In this document: piece by piece, positions 8,172 to 17,069 of the stretch | Layout: every line of letters starts with the position of its first letter | Numbering within the stretch: the stretch's first letter is position 1 | Source of the DNA: Streptomyces sp. TP-A0874 | Lineage (GTDB): Bacteria; Actinomycetota; Actinomycetes; Streptomycetales; Streptomycetaceae | DNA: 64,000 bases | NCBI RefSeq assembly: GCF_001748085.1 | Contig: NZ_BBZK01000003.1 | Location: 434,001-498,000 of the forward strand | Direction of reading: 5' to 3' | Position numbers and translations under genes: made by a program | The notes under the pieces: generated by a model | What the model was told of the DNA's origin: nothing | The model's input: only the letters and a program-made list of their open reading frames with translations | The model's database searches: none

Positions 8172-9677
8172 TCAGGCCGCGCCGCCCGGCGGAGCTGGCT
8201 GCTCCGCCGCCGGGGAGGTCTCCCGCGGGGACGTACGGGCGGGGCCGGGTACCCGGGGGCTCTCCTTCTCCAGGCGCTCCGCGGTACGGCGGACCGTCCG
8301 CTGGGCCCAGCGGCCGGTGGTCACCAGGCCCAGCACCGTCACCAGCACCCCGCAGCCGGCGACGATCCACCAGGCGGGGCGGCTCGCCGCCGTGACTCCG
8401 GCCGGGACGGCGCCGTGCACCCCCGCGGCCAGTACCGCGCCGATCACCGCGACCCCCAGCGTGGTGCCCACCTGCCTGCTGGTGGAGGCGATGGCCGAGG
8501 CGACACCGGCCTGACTCCTTGGCATCCCGGAGACGGCGGTGTTGGTGATCGGGGGGTTCACCAGGCCGAAGCCGACGCCGAACAGCACGAACCCGCAGAC
8601 CAGCAGCGGATCGGAGCCGGCCGCGTGGAAGCCGGCGAAGAGCACCGCCGAGCCGGTTATCGCGACACCGGCTACGACCAGCGGCAACCGGGGCCCACCG
8701 GTGCCGATCAGCCGACCGGAGAGCGGCGAGAGCACCAGCGTCATCACCGCCATCGGCAGCATCCACAGTCCGGCGTGGAGTGCGGACAGCCCGCGCTCCT
8801 CCTGGAGCTGGAGGGTGTTGAGGAAGAGGAAGCCGGCGAGCGCGGCGAACGAGGCGACCGCGACGACGGTGGCTCCGGTGAACGGGGCGCTGCCGAAGAA
8901 CCGCGGGTCGATCAGCGGCTCGTCCCGTCGCCGTTCGTAGCCGACGAGCCCCAGCAGGAGGAGGACGGCGGTACCGGCCAGCGTGAGGGTCAGCGGGGAG
9001 GCCCAGCCGATCGAGGGCGCCTCGATGATGGTGTAGGTCACCGTGCCCAGCAGCGCCATCACCAGCGACTGACCGACGGGGTCGAGCCGCCTGGGCTTGG
9101 GGGCCCTGGACTCGGGGATGTACAGGGCCGTCAGCAGCAGCGCCGCCAGGCCGACCGGCAGGTTGAGCCAGAAGATCGACCGCCAGCCGATGGTGTCGAC
9201 GAGCACACCGCCCACCAGCGGGCCGGCGGCCATGCTGATCCCCTGTACGGCGCCCCAGGCGCCGATCGCCCGGGCCCGTTCCCTGGGATCGGTGAAGGTG
9301 TTGGTGATGATCGACATCGCCACCGGGTTGAGCATCGACCCGCCGACGGCCTGCATCATCCGGAAGACGATCAGCCACTCCAGCGTGGGGGCCAGGCTGC
9401 ACAGCAGCGAGCCGATGGAGAAGACCACCAGGCCCGTCTGGAAGACCCGGCGGCGGCCGATGCGGTCGGCCATGGAGCCGGCGAGCATCAGCAGGGCGGC
9501 GAGGACGAGCGTGTAGGCGTCGATCGTCCACTGCATTCCGGCGACCGAGGCGCGCAACTCCTCCCGCATGGCGGGCAGGGCGATGTTGAGGACGGTGTTG
9601 TCCAGGCTGACGATCAGCAGGCTGGTGCAGCAGATCGCCAGCACGAGTTGGCGCCGTCGGCGGCTGAGCTGGGGCAT
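8172..9677 (-). CDS. DHA2-type MFS drug exporter
   Basis: A 14-helix drug:H+ antiporter of the major facilitator superfamily, 501 aa. Motif D1 appears as LDNTVLNIALPAM in helix 1, motif A as GSMADRIGRRRVFQTG, and motif C as GISMAAGPLVGGVL in helix 5. These mark an exporter of the DHA2 group. The tail is about 45 hydrophilic residues rich in Pro, Arg and Glu. Substrate cannot be predicted, and no regulator gene is adjacent. A TATAAC hexamer (9691-9686) ends 8 nt before the ATG with no Shine-Dalgarno, so the message may be leaderless or nearly so. Confidence 0.88.
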   Translation of the reverse strand: MPQLSRRRRQLVLAICCTSLLIVSLDNTVLNIALPAMREELRASVAGMQWTIDAYTLVLAALLMLAGSMADRIGRRRVFQTGLVVFSIGSLLCSLAPTLEWLIVFRMMQAVGGSMLNPVAMSIITNTFTDPRERARAIGAWGAVQGISMAAGPLVGGVLVDTIGWRSIFWLNLPVGLAALLLTALYIPESRAPKPRRLDPVGQSLVMALLGTVTYTIIEAPSIGWASPLTLTLAGTAVLLLLGLVGYERRRDEPLIDPRFFGSAPFTGATVVAVASFAALAGFLFLNTLQLQEERGLSALHAGLWMLPMAVMTLVLSPLSGRLIGTGGPRLPLVVAGVAITGSAVLFAGFHAAGSDPLLVCGFVLFGVGFGLVNPPITNTAVSGMPRSQAGVASAIASTSRQVGTTLGVAVIGAVLAAGVHGAVPAGVTAASRPAWWIVAGCGVLVTVLGLVTTGRWAQRTVRRTAERLEKESPRVPGPARTSPRETSPAAEQPAPPGGAA

Positions 9678-9777
9678 GGTTGAACGTTATATCCACTGTC
9701 CCGGCTCGCTGCCCGAGGCTCCGGGGGTGCGGGACAATGAGAGGTCCCGTTCCGTTCGCACCCGAGGAAGCACCGCG

Positions 9778-10905
9778 ATGAACCAGCTGCAGATCGGCCC
9801 GCACACCGTATGGCCACCCGTGGTGCTCGCGCCGATGGCCGGGATCACCAACGCCCCGTTCCGGACGCTCTGCCGCGAGTTCAGCGGGGGCAAGGGCCTC
9901 TTCGTCAGCGAGATGATCACCACCCGGGCGCTGGTCGAGCGGGACGCCAAGACGATGCGGCTGATCCACTTCGACGGCACCGAACGGCCGCGCTCGGTGC
10001 AGCTGTACGGGGTCGACCCGGCGACCGTCGGCAAGGCCGTCCGCATGATCGTCGACGAGGGGCTGGCCGACCACATCGACCTGAACTTCGGCTGCCCGGT
10101 GCCCAAGGTGACCCGCAAGGGCGGCGGCTCCGCCCTGCCGTACAAGCGGAACCTGCTCCGCGCGATCCTCCGGGAGGCGGTCTCGGCGGCCGGCGAACTG
10201 CCGGTCACCATGAAGATGCGGAAGGGCATCGACGACACGCACCTGACCTATCTGGACGCCGGCCGGATCGCCGTCGAGGAGGGTGTGACGGCGATCGCCC
10301 TGCACGGCCGGACGGCGGCCCAGCACTACGGCGGTACGGCCGACTGGGAGGCCATCGCCCGGTTGAAGGAGGCGGTACCGGAGATCCCGGTGCTGGGCAA
10401 CGGGGACATCTGGTCGGCCGCGGACGCGGTGCGCATGGTGGAGGAGACCGGGTGCGACGGGGTGGTGGTCGGTCGTGGCTGCCTCGGCAGGCCCTGGCTC
10501 TTCGGGGATCTGGTGGCCGCCTTCGAGGGCGGGGGAGAACCGGCCCGGCCGGCCCTGGGCGAGGTCGCCGTGGTGATGAGCCGCCATGCGCGACTGCTCG
10601 GCGAGTGGTTCTCGGACGAGGCACGTGGTGTCATCGACTTCCGCAAGCATGTGGCCTGGTACACCAAGGGCTTCTCGGTCGGCTCTGAGATGCGTAGGCA
10701 GCTGGCAACCGTCTCATCTCTGGACGAACTGGACGCTCTGATGAGCGGGCTTGATCTGGCGCAGTCATGGCCGGCTGGAGCCGACGGGCCGCGCGGCCGG
10801 ACCGCCGGACGGGATCGGGTGGTCCTCCCGGAGGGCTGGCTCGACGACCCCTACACCTGTAGCGATATCAGTCCTGAGGCGGAGTTGGACACCTCCGGGG
10901 GGTGA
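9778..10905 (+). CDS. dus: tRNA-dihydrouridine synthase (DusB-like)
   Basis: A flavin-dependent enzyme that reduces uridines of the tRNA D-loop, 375 aa. It has the FMN-barrel start VVLAPMAGITNAPFR, the catalytic-Cys block LNFGCPVPKVTRKGGGSAL, the phosphate-binding IALHGRTAAQHY, and GNGDIWSA...GCDGVVVGRGCLGRPW near the end of the barrel, then a helical tRNA-binding domain. ATG 9778 follows GAGGAA at a normal distance. The last ~50 residues are a low-complexity tail. It is divergent from the MFS gene. Confidence 0.93.
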   Translation: MNQLQIGPHTVWPPVVLAPMAGITNAPFRTLCREFSGGKGLFVSEMITTRALVERDAKTMRLIHFDGTERPRSVQLYGVDPATVGKAVRMIVDEGLADHIDLNFGCPVPKVTRKGGGSALPYKRNLLRAILREAVSAAGELPVTMKMRKGIDDTHLTYLDAGRIAVEEGVTAIALHGRTAAQHYGGTADWEAIARLKEAVPEIPVLGNGDIWSAADAVRMVEETGCDGVVVGRGCLGRPWLFGDLVAAFEGGGEPARPALGEVAVVMSRHARLLGEWFSDEARGVIDFRKHVAWYTKGFSVGSEMRRQLATVSSLDELDALMSGLDLAQSWPAGADGPRGRTAGRDRVVLPEGWLDDPYTCSDISPEAELDTSGG

Positions 10906-11416
10906 GCGTCGCCTCCTGGGCGGGCGGCCGGAGGGCGGGCGCACGCCGGTCCGAATCGTGGGATGAGGCCGCTCAGAAGAGCGTGATTCTCGCCACGCTT
11001 GATCAATGTTTCGCTCATATGAGCGTTGCTAAATGGTGGCTTCTGCGCTCCTTTGATGCCCACATCTCTCAAATGAATGGCACGGAGTGTCACCCGTTCT
11101 TCTTCCAAGAAGTCAACGCCGTGCTCCGAAGCTCCCTGGCCGGCCCGGTGTGTCATCACCCTGGGTCGCAGACGCTCCGTCCTTCGGGGGAAAGCTCCGT
11201 TAGAAAAGTGAAGACAGTGCGGTCCATGGCTGCCTAGCCGGCAGGTGCTCGGCCGCGCCGAACTCGGCCGCCTGGGTGGTCAGCGGCCGGGTGGTCAACG
11301 CGAAGGCGCGCCGGAAGGACGTACCGAGGCCCCCCGGATTCTGGGTACGCTCCCCGCCGTCAGGGCACCCTCCCCCCACTCCGTCCGGGGGACACCCAGC
11401 TAGGAGCGGAGACCCC
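10906..11416. other. 511-bp gap before ppdK with a relatively AT-rich island
   Basis: I see no convincing gene. Bases 10970-11130 are AT-richer than their surroundings and hold the palindrome listed separately. A frame open across 10902-11237 lacks homology and a ribosome site. GTACGCT (11345-11351) could be part of a ppdK -10 element, but this is weak. Confidence 0.5.
11012..11025. promoter_or_regulatory. 14-bp perfect palindrome upstream of ppdK
   Basis: CGCTCATATGAGCG is a perfect dyad in the AT-rich island about 390 bp before ppdK. CTCAAATGAA at 11067-11076 resembles its core. It has the look of a dimeric repressor site, but I cannot name the regulator. Confidence 0.4.
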
Positions 11417-14164
11417 GTGCAGGAAAACTCTCAGGCAGCCGAACCGCAGCCCGCGTCTTCGAAGTTCGTCTACGACTTCACCGAGGGCAACCGGGATCTG
11501 AAGGACCTGCTCGGCGGTAAGGGGGCCAACCTCGCCGAGATGACCAACCTCGGTCTCCCCGTCCCTCCGGGCTTCACCATCACCACCGAGGCCTGCCGGG
11601 TCTACCTCGAGAGCGGCAGTGAGCCCCCGGCGCTCCGCGACGAGGTGAGTGCGCACCTCGCCGCCCTCGAGCAGCGCATGGGGCGGAGCCTCGGGCAGGC
11701 CGACGACCCGCTGCTGGTCTCCGTGCGCTCCGGGGCGAAGTTCTCCATGCCCGGGATGATGGACACCGTCCTGAACATCGGCCTCTCCGACGCCTCGGTC
11801 GCCGGGCTCGCCGAGAAGGCCGGTGACGAGCGCTTCGCCTGGGACTCCTACCGCCGGCTGATCCAGATGTTCGGCAAGACGGTGCTCGGCGTCGACGGCG
11901 AGCTCTTCGAGGAGGCGATCGAGGAGGCCAAGCGCGCCAAGGGGGTCGCCGTCGACATCGAGCTCGACGCCGCGGACCTGAAGGAGCTGGTCGAGCGGTT
12001 CAAGGGGATCGTCTCGCAGGAGACCGGCGGGGGCTTCCCGCAGGACCCGCGCGAACAGATGGACCTCGCCGTCCGGGCCGTCTTCGACAGCTGGAACACC
12101 GACCGCGCCAAGCTCTACCGCCGCCAGGAGCGCATCCCCGGCGACCTGGGCACCGCGGTCAACATCTGCTCGATGGTCTTCGGCAACCTCGGACCGGACT
12201 CCGGCACCGGGGTGGCCTTCACCCGCGACCCGGCCAGCGGCCACCAGGGCGTCTACGGCGACTACCTGCAGAACGCGCAGGGCGAGGACGTCGTCGCCGG
12301 TATCCGCAACACCGTGCCGCTGGCCGAACTGGAGCGGCTCGACAAGCCCTCCTACGACCAGCTGATGCAGATCATGGAAACCCTCGAGCTGCACTACAAG
12401 GACCTGTGCGATATCGAGTTCACCATCGAGCGCGGCAAGTTGTGGATGCTCCAGACCCGGGTCGGCAAGCGGACCGCCGGCGCCGCCTTCCGGATCGCCA
12501 CCCAACTCGTCGACCAGGGCCTGATCGACGAGGCGGAGGCGCTCCAGCGGGTCAACGGAGTCCAGCTGGCCCAGCTGATGTTCCCCCGCTTCGACGACAC
12601 CGCCGAGCGTGAGCTACTGGGCCGCGGCATCGCCGCCTCGCCCGGCGCGGCGGTCGGCAAGGCGGTCTTCGACTCCTACACGGCCGTCAAGTGGTCGCGC
12701 TCCGGGGAGAAGGTCATCCTCATCCGCCGGGAGACCAACCCCGACGACCTCAACGGCATGATCGCCGCCAACGGCATCCTCACCTCGCGCGGCGGGAAGA
12801 CCTCACACGCCGCCGTGGTCGCCCGGGGCATGGGCAAGACCTGTGTCTGCGGCGCGGAGGAGCTGGAGGTCGACACCAAGCGGCGCCGGCTGACCGTGGA
12901 GGGCGCCGGCAAGAAGACGACGGTCATCGAGGAAGGCGACCTCATCTCCATCGACGGCTCCACCGGCCGGATCTACGTGGGCGAGGTGCCCGTGGTGCCC
13001 TCCCCGGTCGTCGAGTACTTCGAGGGCCGGATGCACGCCGGTGCCGACGACGCGGACGGGCTGGTCCAGGCCGTGCACCGGATCATGGCCTACGCCGACC
13101 GGATGCGGCGACTGAGCGTGCGGACCAACGCGGACACCGCCGAGGACGCCGCCCGCGCCCGCCGCTTCGGCGCACAGGGCATCGGCCTCTGCCGGACCGA
13201 GCACATGTTCCTCGGCGAGCGCCGGGAGATGGTCGAGCGGCTGATCCTCGCCGACACGGACAGCGAGCGGGAGGATGCGCTCGGCGGGCTGCTCCCGCTC
13301 CAGCGGGCCGACTTCGTCGAGCTGTTCGAGGCCATGGACGGACTGCCGGTCACCGTACGGCTGCTGGACCCGCCGCTGCACGAGTTCCTGCCGGACATCA
13401 CCGAACTGTCGGTCCGGGTGGCGCTCGCCGAGTCCCGCAAGGACGCCAACGAGAACGATCTCCGGCTCCTCCAGGCGGTGCACAAGCTCCACGAGCAGAA
13501 CCCGATGCTCGGACTGCGCGGGGTGCGCCTCGGCCTGGTGATCCCCGGACTCTTCGCCATGCAGGTACGGGCGATCGCCGAAGCCGCCGCCCACCGGGTG
13601 GAGGCGAAGGGCGACCCGCGTGCGGAGATCATGATCCCGCTGGTCGGCACCGTCCAGGAGCTGGAGATCATCCGTGACGAGGCGGAGCAGGTGATCGCCG
13701 AGGTCGAGGCGGCGACCGGCACCGAGCTCGGGTTGAGCCTCGGCACCATGATCGAGCTGCCCCGGGCCGCGCTGACGGCCGGGCAGATCGCCGAGGCGGC
13801 CGAGTTCTTCTCCTTCGGCACCAACGACCTCACCCAGACGGTGTGGGGCTTCTCCCGGGACGATGTGGAGGCGAGCTTCTTCACCGCCTACCTGGAGAAG
13901 GGCATCTTCGGCGTCAGCCCCTTCGAGACCATCGACCGGGACGGCGTCGGCTCCCTCGTCCGCCACGCGGTCGAGGCCGGGCGCGCCACCCGCCCCGACC
14001 TCAAGCTGGGGATCTGCGGGGAGCACGGCGGCGATCCCGAATCGGTCCACTTCTTCCACGAGGTGGGGCTCGACTACGTCTCCTGCTCGCCGTTCCGCAT
14101 CCCGGTCGCCCGGCTGGAGGCCGGCCGCGCCGCGGTGCAGAGCAAGGGCAGCGACAGCCGCTGA
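11417..14164 (+). CDS. ppdK: Pyruvate, phosphate dikinase
   Basis: Interconverts pyruvate + ATP + Pi and PEP + AMP + PPi, 915 aa. Domain order is the N-terminal ATP-grasp nucleotide-binding domain (LLGGKGANLAEM near residue 35), the swivelling phosphohistidine domain with GGKTSHAAVVARGMGKTC near residue 460, and a C-terminal PEP/pyruvate TIM barrel ending in CGEHGGDPESVHFF and VSCSPFRIPVARL (catalytic Cys). GTG 11417 follows AGGAGCGGAG. A farther-upstream start is possible in frame but lacks support. No PPDK regulatory protein gene is adjacent. Confidence 0.95.
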   Translation: MQENSQAAEPQPASSKFVYDFTEGNRDLKDLLGGKGANLAEMTNLGLPVPPGFTITTEACRVYLESGSEPPALRDEVSAHLAALEQRMGRSLGQADDPLLVSVRSGAKFSMPGMMDTVLNIGLSDASVAGLAEKAGDERFAWDSYRRLIQMFGKTVLGVDGELFEEAIEEAKRAKGVAVDIELDAADLKELVERFKGIVSQETGGGFPQDPREQMDLAVRAVFDSWNTDRAKLYRRQERIPGDLGTAVNICSMVFGNLGPDSGTGVAFTRDPASGHQGVYGDYLQNAQGEDVVAGIRNTVPLAELERLDKPSYDQLMQIMETLELHYKDLCDIEFTIERGKLWMLQTRVGKRTAGAAFRIATQLVDQGLIDEAEALQRVNGVQLAQLMFPRFDDTAERELLGRGIAASPGAAVGKAVFDSYTAVKWSRSGEKVILIRRETNPDDLNGMIAANGILTSRGGKTSHAAVVARGMGKTCVCGAEELEVDTKRRRLTVEGAGKKTTVIEEGDLISIDGSTGRIYVGEVPVVPSPVVEYFEGRMHAGADDADGLVQAVHRIMAYADRMRRLSVRTNADTAEDAARARRFGAQGIGLCRTEHMFLGERREMVERLILADTDSEREDALGGLLPLQRADFVELFEAMDGLPVTVRLLDPPLHEFLPDITELSVRVALAESRKDANENDLRLLQAVHKLHEQNPMLGLRGVRLGLVIPGLFAMQVRAIAEAAAHRVEAKGDPRAEIMIPLVGTVQELEIIRDEAEQVIAEVEAATGTELGLSLGTMIELPRAALTAGQIAEAAEFFSFGTNDLTQTVWGFSRDDVEASFFTAYLEKGIFGVSPFETIDRDGVGSLVRHAVEAGRATRPDLKLGICGEHGGDPESVHFFHEVGLDYVSCSPFRIPVARLEAGRAAVQSKGSDSR

Positions 14165-14198
14165 CCCGAACCGGGGCCACCGGCCCCGGCCGATGACC

Positions 14199-14233
14199 GG
14201 GCTCTCTCCGCCATCCCTCGGCGGAGAGAGCCC
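14199..14233 (+). terminator. ppdK terminator hairpin
   Basis: A 14-bp perfect stem (gggctctctccgcc and complement) with a 7-nt loop, 34 bp after the ppdK stop. A smaller 8-bp hairpin precedes it at 14171-14189. Confidence 0.8.
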
Positions 14234-14294
14234 CGACCACCGGAAGTGGCCGCCGGGCACCAACCCTCACCGCCCGGCAGCCGCTCCGGAACCC

Positions 14295-14332
14295 TCGGGG
14301 GCGGCACCCGGTGCGGCGGGTGCCGCCCCCGA
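14295..14332. terminator. Second strong hairpin after ppdK
   Basis: A 15-bp perfect stem (14295-14309 with 14318-14332) with an 8-nt loop. A third small one (7-bp stem, cttc loop) lies at 14366-14383. Three in series within 200 bp is unusual. Confidence 0.6.
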
Positions 14333-14408
14333 ACCCATGCCGGGCAGCGCCAGGCCGAGGCGGCACACCCTTCTTCAAGGGTGCGAACTGACGGGTCGTC
14401 GCCTGGAG

Positions 14409-14640
14409 ATGATCAAGGCCGTTCCCAGTCGTGAGGCTGCCCGTATGAAAAATGGGGGAGAGGAGCGTGTCGGCGAGGACCCGACTACGGAGGGGCTCGA
14501 CGCGATCCGGCGGATGGCTCCACCGAGCAGGGTGGCTGGATAGCCCGGTCGAAGGCGCGTCGGCTGCTGGTGTCCGGAGTGGCGGTGGCGGTGCTGGCGG
14601 CCGGCATCGGGGTGGCCGTTCGCTGTGATGCGCTCCGACG
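14409..14640 (+). pseudogene. Possible frameshifted membrane-protein remnant
   Basis: The gap of about 600 bp between ppdK and csaA holds, besides hairpins, a short frame from ATG 14409 (or 14445) reading ...EDPTTEGLDAIRRMAPPSRVAG and then a stop at 14541. In another frame, STEQGGWIARSKARRLL continues into a hydrophobic stretch, VSGVAVAVLAAGIGVAV (from 14570), followed by Arg-rich sequence. The change of frame near 14520-14540 suggests a small, broken single-span membrane protein. Homology is not established, and it may be chance. Confidence 0.25.
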
Positions 14641-14763
14641 GCGACCGGGACGCCCGGACACCCCTACCCGGGGGCACCGCCGCGCTCACCGACCGGGGGC
14701 GCCGCCTGCTGTGGCGATTCCGGCTGGTGCGCGGTGGTGGGACGGGCCCAGGGCCACCGCGGT

Positions 14764-15108
14764 TCACAGCAGTCGAAGCCCGGGGGAGACCTCTTTGTCC
14801 GGACCGACCAGCACGACACCGGCGGCGTCCTCGGCCGGCACTCCGAGCACGAGGACCTCGGAGAGGAAGTCGGCCACCTGGCGCGGGGGCAGGTTGACGA
14901 CCGCCAACACCAGGCGGTCCTTCAGGTCCTCGACTCGGTAGAGATCGGTGATCTGCGCACTGGACTTGCGTACGCCCAACTCGCCGAAGTCGATCCACAG
15001 CCTGTAGGCGGGCTTGCGGGCCCGCGGGAACTCCTCGGCGTTGACCACTCGCCCCACCCTGATGTCGACACCCAGAAAGTCCTCGATCGTGGTGGGCTCC
15101 GGGAGCAT
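14764..15108 (-). CDS. csaA: CsaA-type tRNA-binding domain protein
   Basis: A 114-aa protein made of a single EMAP-II/Trbp111-like OB fold. It shows FLGVDIRVGRVVNAEEFPRA, KPAYRLWIDFG, KSSAQITDLY and VLAVVNLPPRQVADFLSEVLVLG, all typical of CsaA, a dimeric tRNA-binding, chaperone-like protein linked to secretion in Bacillus. ATG 15108 follows GGAAGGA; an ATG at 15147 is also in frame and adds 13 residues. It is flanked by unrelated genes. Confidence 0.85.
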   Translation of the reverse strand: MLPEPTTIEDFLGVDIRVGRVVNAEEFPRARKPAYRLWIDFGELGVRKSSAQITDLYRVEDLKDRLVLAVVNLPPRQVADFLSEVLVLGVPAEDAAGVVLVGPDKEVSPGLRLL

Positions 15109-15265
15109 TGAGGCGCCGTCCTTCCGCAGTGGCCGTGTGGCCGCCATCCTCCAACCTCGCCGGGCCCGCGGACAACCGTCGCTGCTCCGTGACCCTGTGC
15201 GGCGGACCGGCCGTCACCGACGCCTGCCCCTCCCGGTCGGCAAGCGCTCCACCAGGTCGGAGCGG

Positions 15266-15299
15266 TTCTGTCGCGGGCGGCAGGACACCCGCGACAGAA
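15266..15299. terminator. Hairpin downstream of the small secreted protein gene
   Basis: A 12-bp perfect stem (ttctgtcgcggg with complement at 15288-15299) and 10-nt loop, about 60 bp past the stop of the minus-strand gene at 15358. Confidence 0.65.
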
Positions 15300-15357
15300 A
15301 CAACGCTTCCCGGGCCGTGCCGAGGAGACTCGGAGCGCCCGCGTTCTCGCTTCGCTC

Positions 15358-15765
15358 TCAGCGCACCTTGACGGTCACGGGCTCGGAGCGCTTGCCGTCG
15401 ACCACCGTGCGTATCTGCTTCTTGCCCTTCTTGTCCCAGGCGGCCTTGAGCGTGTACGTGTGGTCGGTCATGACCGCCGAGGTCTCGGTCAGGGTCTTCC
15501 ACTTGCCGTGCTGCTTCTCCTCAAGGCTGACGGAGGTCCCGGCCTTGATGCCCGTCACCTTGCCGTGGACCGTGACCTCGTCGCCGGGTTTCACACTGCG
15601 GTGATTGACCTTGATGGTGTTCGTCTTGGTGGTCTGGTTCGTGGCCTGGACGGCCGAGTGCGGGGCGGCGGACGGGGCGGCGACGGCGGCGCCGGCCCCC
15701 CCGCCCAGCAGGCCTACGGCCATGGCTCCCGCGACGACCGCACGGAGGTGGAAGGACGAAGACAT
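15358..15765 (-). CDS. Small secreted protein, Ig-like/bacterial surface type
   Basis: A 135-aa protein with a Sec signal peptide (RAVVAGAMAVGLLGGGAGAAVAAP, cleavage probably after AVA near residue 29). A Thr/Gln/Asn-rich linker leads into a basic beta-rich domain (VKPGDEVTVHGKVTG, LEEKQHGKWKTLTETS, KAAWDKKGKKQIRTVVDGK). This resembles carbohydrate- or adhesion-type Ig-like repeats in actinobacterial secreted proteins. ATG 15765 follows GAGGGAG. The upstream region is AT-rich and has an inverted repeat, tgccat-N5-atggca (15821-15837). Function unknown. Confidence 0.7.
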   Translation of the reverse strand: MSSSFHLRAVVAGAMAVGLLGGGAGAAVAAPSAAPHSAVQATNQTTKTNTIKVNHRSVKPGDEVTVHGKVTGIKAGTSVSLEEKQHGKWKTLTETSAVMTDHTYTLKAAWDKKGKKQIRTVVDGKRSEPVTVKVR

Positions 15766-15900
15766 GGGCGCTCCCTCTCGTATGAGGTGGTTCATCACAT
15801 ACACCCATAAGTGGATATGGTGCCATGGTGCATGGCAATGCCATCTATTTTTCCGTGGGCGGCGGGGACCGTCTGCGCCTGTCCGGGCATCGGTGCCGTC

Positions 15901-16836
15901 CTAGTACCGCACCCCGGTGAGCTGCTCGGAGAGCTCCCACAGTCGCATCCCCGCGCGGTCGTCCTTGGTCCAGGGCGCTGACCGGGACGGCGCGGGGCTT
16001 CCCCGCCATCCCAGCAGGCGCGGCCCGGTGAAGGAGTCGGGGGCGACGCCGGGTGCGGTGGCGGCGTACAGCGTCGGCATCGCACCCGCCTCGGCCGACT
16101 GGGCCAGCAGGCGGTTGCTCAGCAGCATGGCGCGCTCGGCTGCGCGCCGGCCCTCCATCCGCGAGCCGGTGGTCTGCAGGTTGGTCGCGGCGTAGCCAGG
16201 GTGGGCGGCCGCGGCCACCACGTCGGCGCCCTGCTGGGCCAGCTTCCGGGCGAGTTCGTGTACGAACAGCAGGTTGGCGCTCTTGGAACGTGCGTAGGCG
16301 AGCCAGCGACGGTACCGCCGCTCACTGTTCGGGTCGTGGAGGTCGACGTTGGCCATGGCGTGCATACCGCTGGAGACGCTGATCACCCTGGCCCCCGCAG
16401 TGGCCAGGAGGCGGGGCATGAGCAGGCCGGTGAGGGCGAAGTGCCCGAGGTGGTTCACCCCGAACTGCATCTCGAAGCCGTCCACCGTCAGCCGGTGCGG
16501 CAGCGCCATGACGCCCGCGTTGTTCACGAGCAGATCGAGCCGGCCGCCGTCACCGCGCTCCTCGGCCGTCTCCTCGTACCGGCGGGCGAAGTCGCGGACG
16601 GAGGCGAGGTCCGCCAGGTCGAGCCGGGCGAAGCGGGCCTGCCCGCCCGGCACCGCGCGCCGCAGGCGCGCCTCCGCCTCCCGGCCACGGGTCTCGTCGC
16701 GGCAGGCGAGCACCACCCTGGCCCCACGACGCGCGAGTTCCCGGGCGGTGATGTAGCCGATACCGCTGTTGGCGCCGGTCACCACGGCCGTTCGACCGGA
16801 CTGGTCGGGGATGTCCTTCGTGGTCCAGCGCTTCAT
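15901..16836 (-). CDS. Short-chain dehydrogenase/reductase (retinol-dehydrogenase-like)
   Basis: An NAD(P)-dependent oxidoreductase of about 311 aa with the classical SDR layout: cofactor motif TGANSGIG near residue 19, NNAG with the structural Asn near residue 97, catalytic Ser in ISVSSGMH, and YARSK for the Tyr/Lys pair. The C-terminal part (GMRLWELSEQLTG) is the usual ending of the oxidoreductase/WW-oxidoreductase-like subgroup. ATG 16836 follows AGGGAG. Substrate is unknown. Confidence 0.88.
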   Translation of the reverse strand: MKRWTTKDIPDQSGRTAVVTGANSGIGYITARELARRGARVVLACRDETRGREAEARLRRAVPGGQARFARLDLADLASVRDFARRYEETAEERGDGGRLDLLVNNAGVMALPHRLTVDGFEMQFGVNHLGHFALTGLLMPRLLATAGARVISVSSGMHAMANVDLHDPNSERRYRRWLAYARSKSANLLFVHELARKLAQQGADVVAAAAHPGYAATNLQTTGSRMEGRRAAERAMLLSNRLLAQSAEAGAMPTLYAATAPGVAPDSFTGPRLLGWRGSPAPSRSAPWTKDDRAGMRLWELSEQLTGVRY

Positions 16837-17069
16837 CGGCGGCTCCCTGGTCTTCGCGAAGGCACCGCGCGGCCTGGCTGGGTGAGCGGCCCTCCGCCCC
16901 TGGGACAGCTTAGGGCGGTGGCCTGGTGGCCGCGAGCGGGTCCGCCCGCTCGCGGCAACGGGCGGCGAGGGGCTGATGGGAACGTGCATGCGAGTTGCCC
17001 GTACGATCAGCTGCGGTGGCGTGGCAGGGGGAGCGGCACCCCCTGAGCGATCGAATTGAAGCAACGGTG

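Noticed and set aside
10902-11237. A 111-residue plus-strand frame in the gap before ppdK
   Set aside because: No ribosome site, no recognised domain and it crosses the palindrome.
10906-11416. Riboswitch upstream of ppdK
   Set aside because: No conserved aptamer core could be recognised in the sequence.
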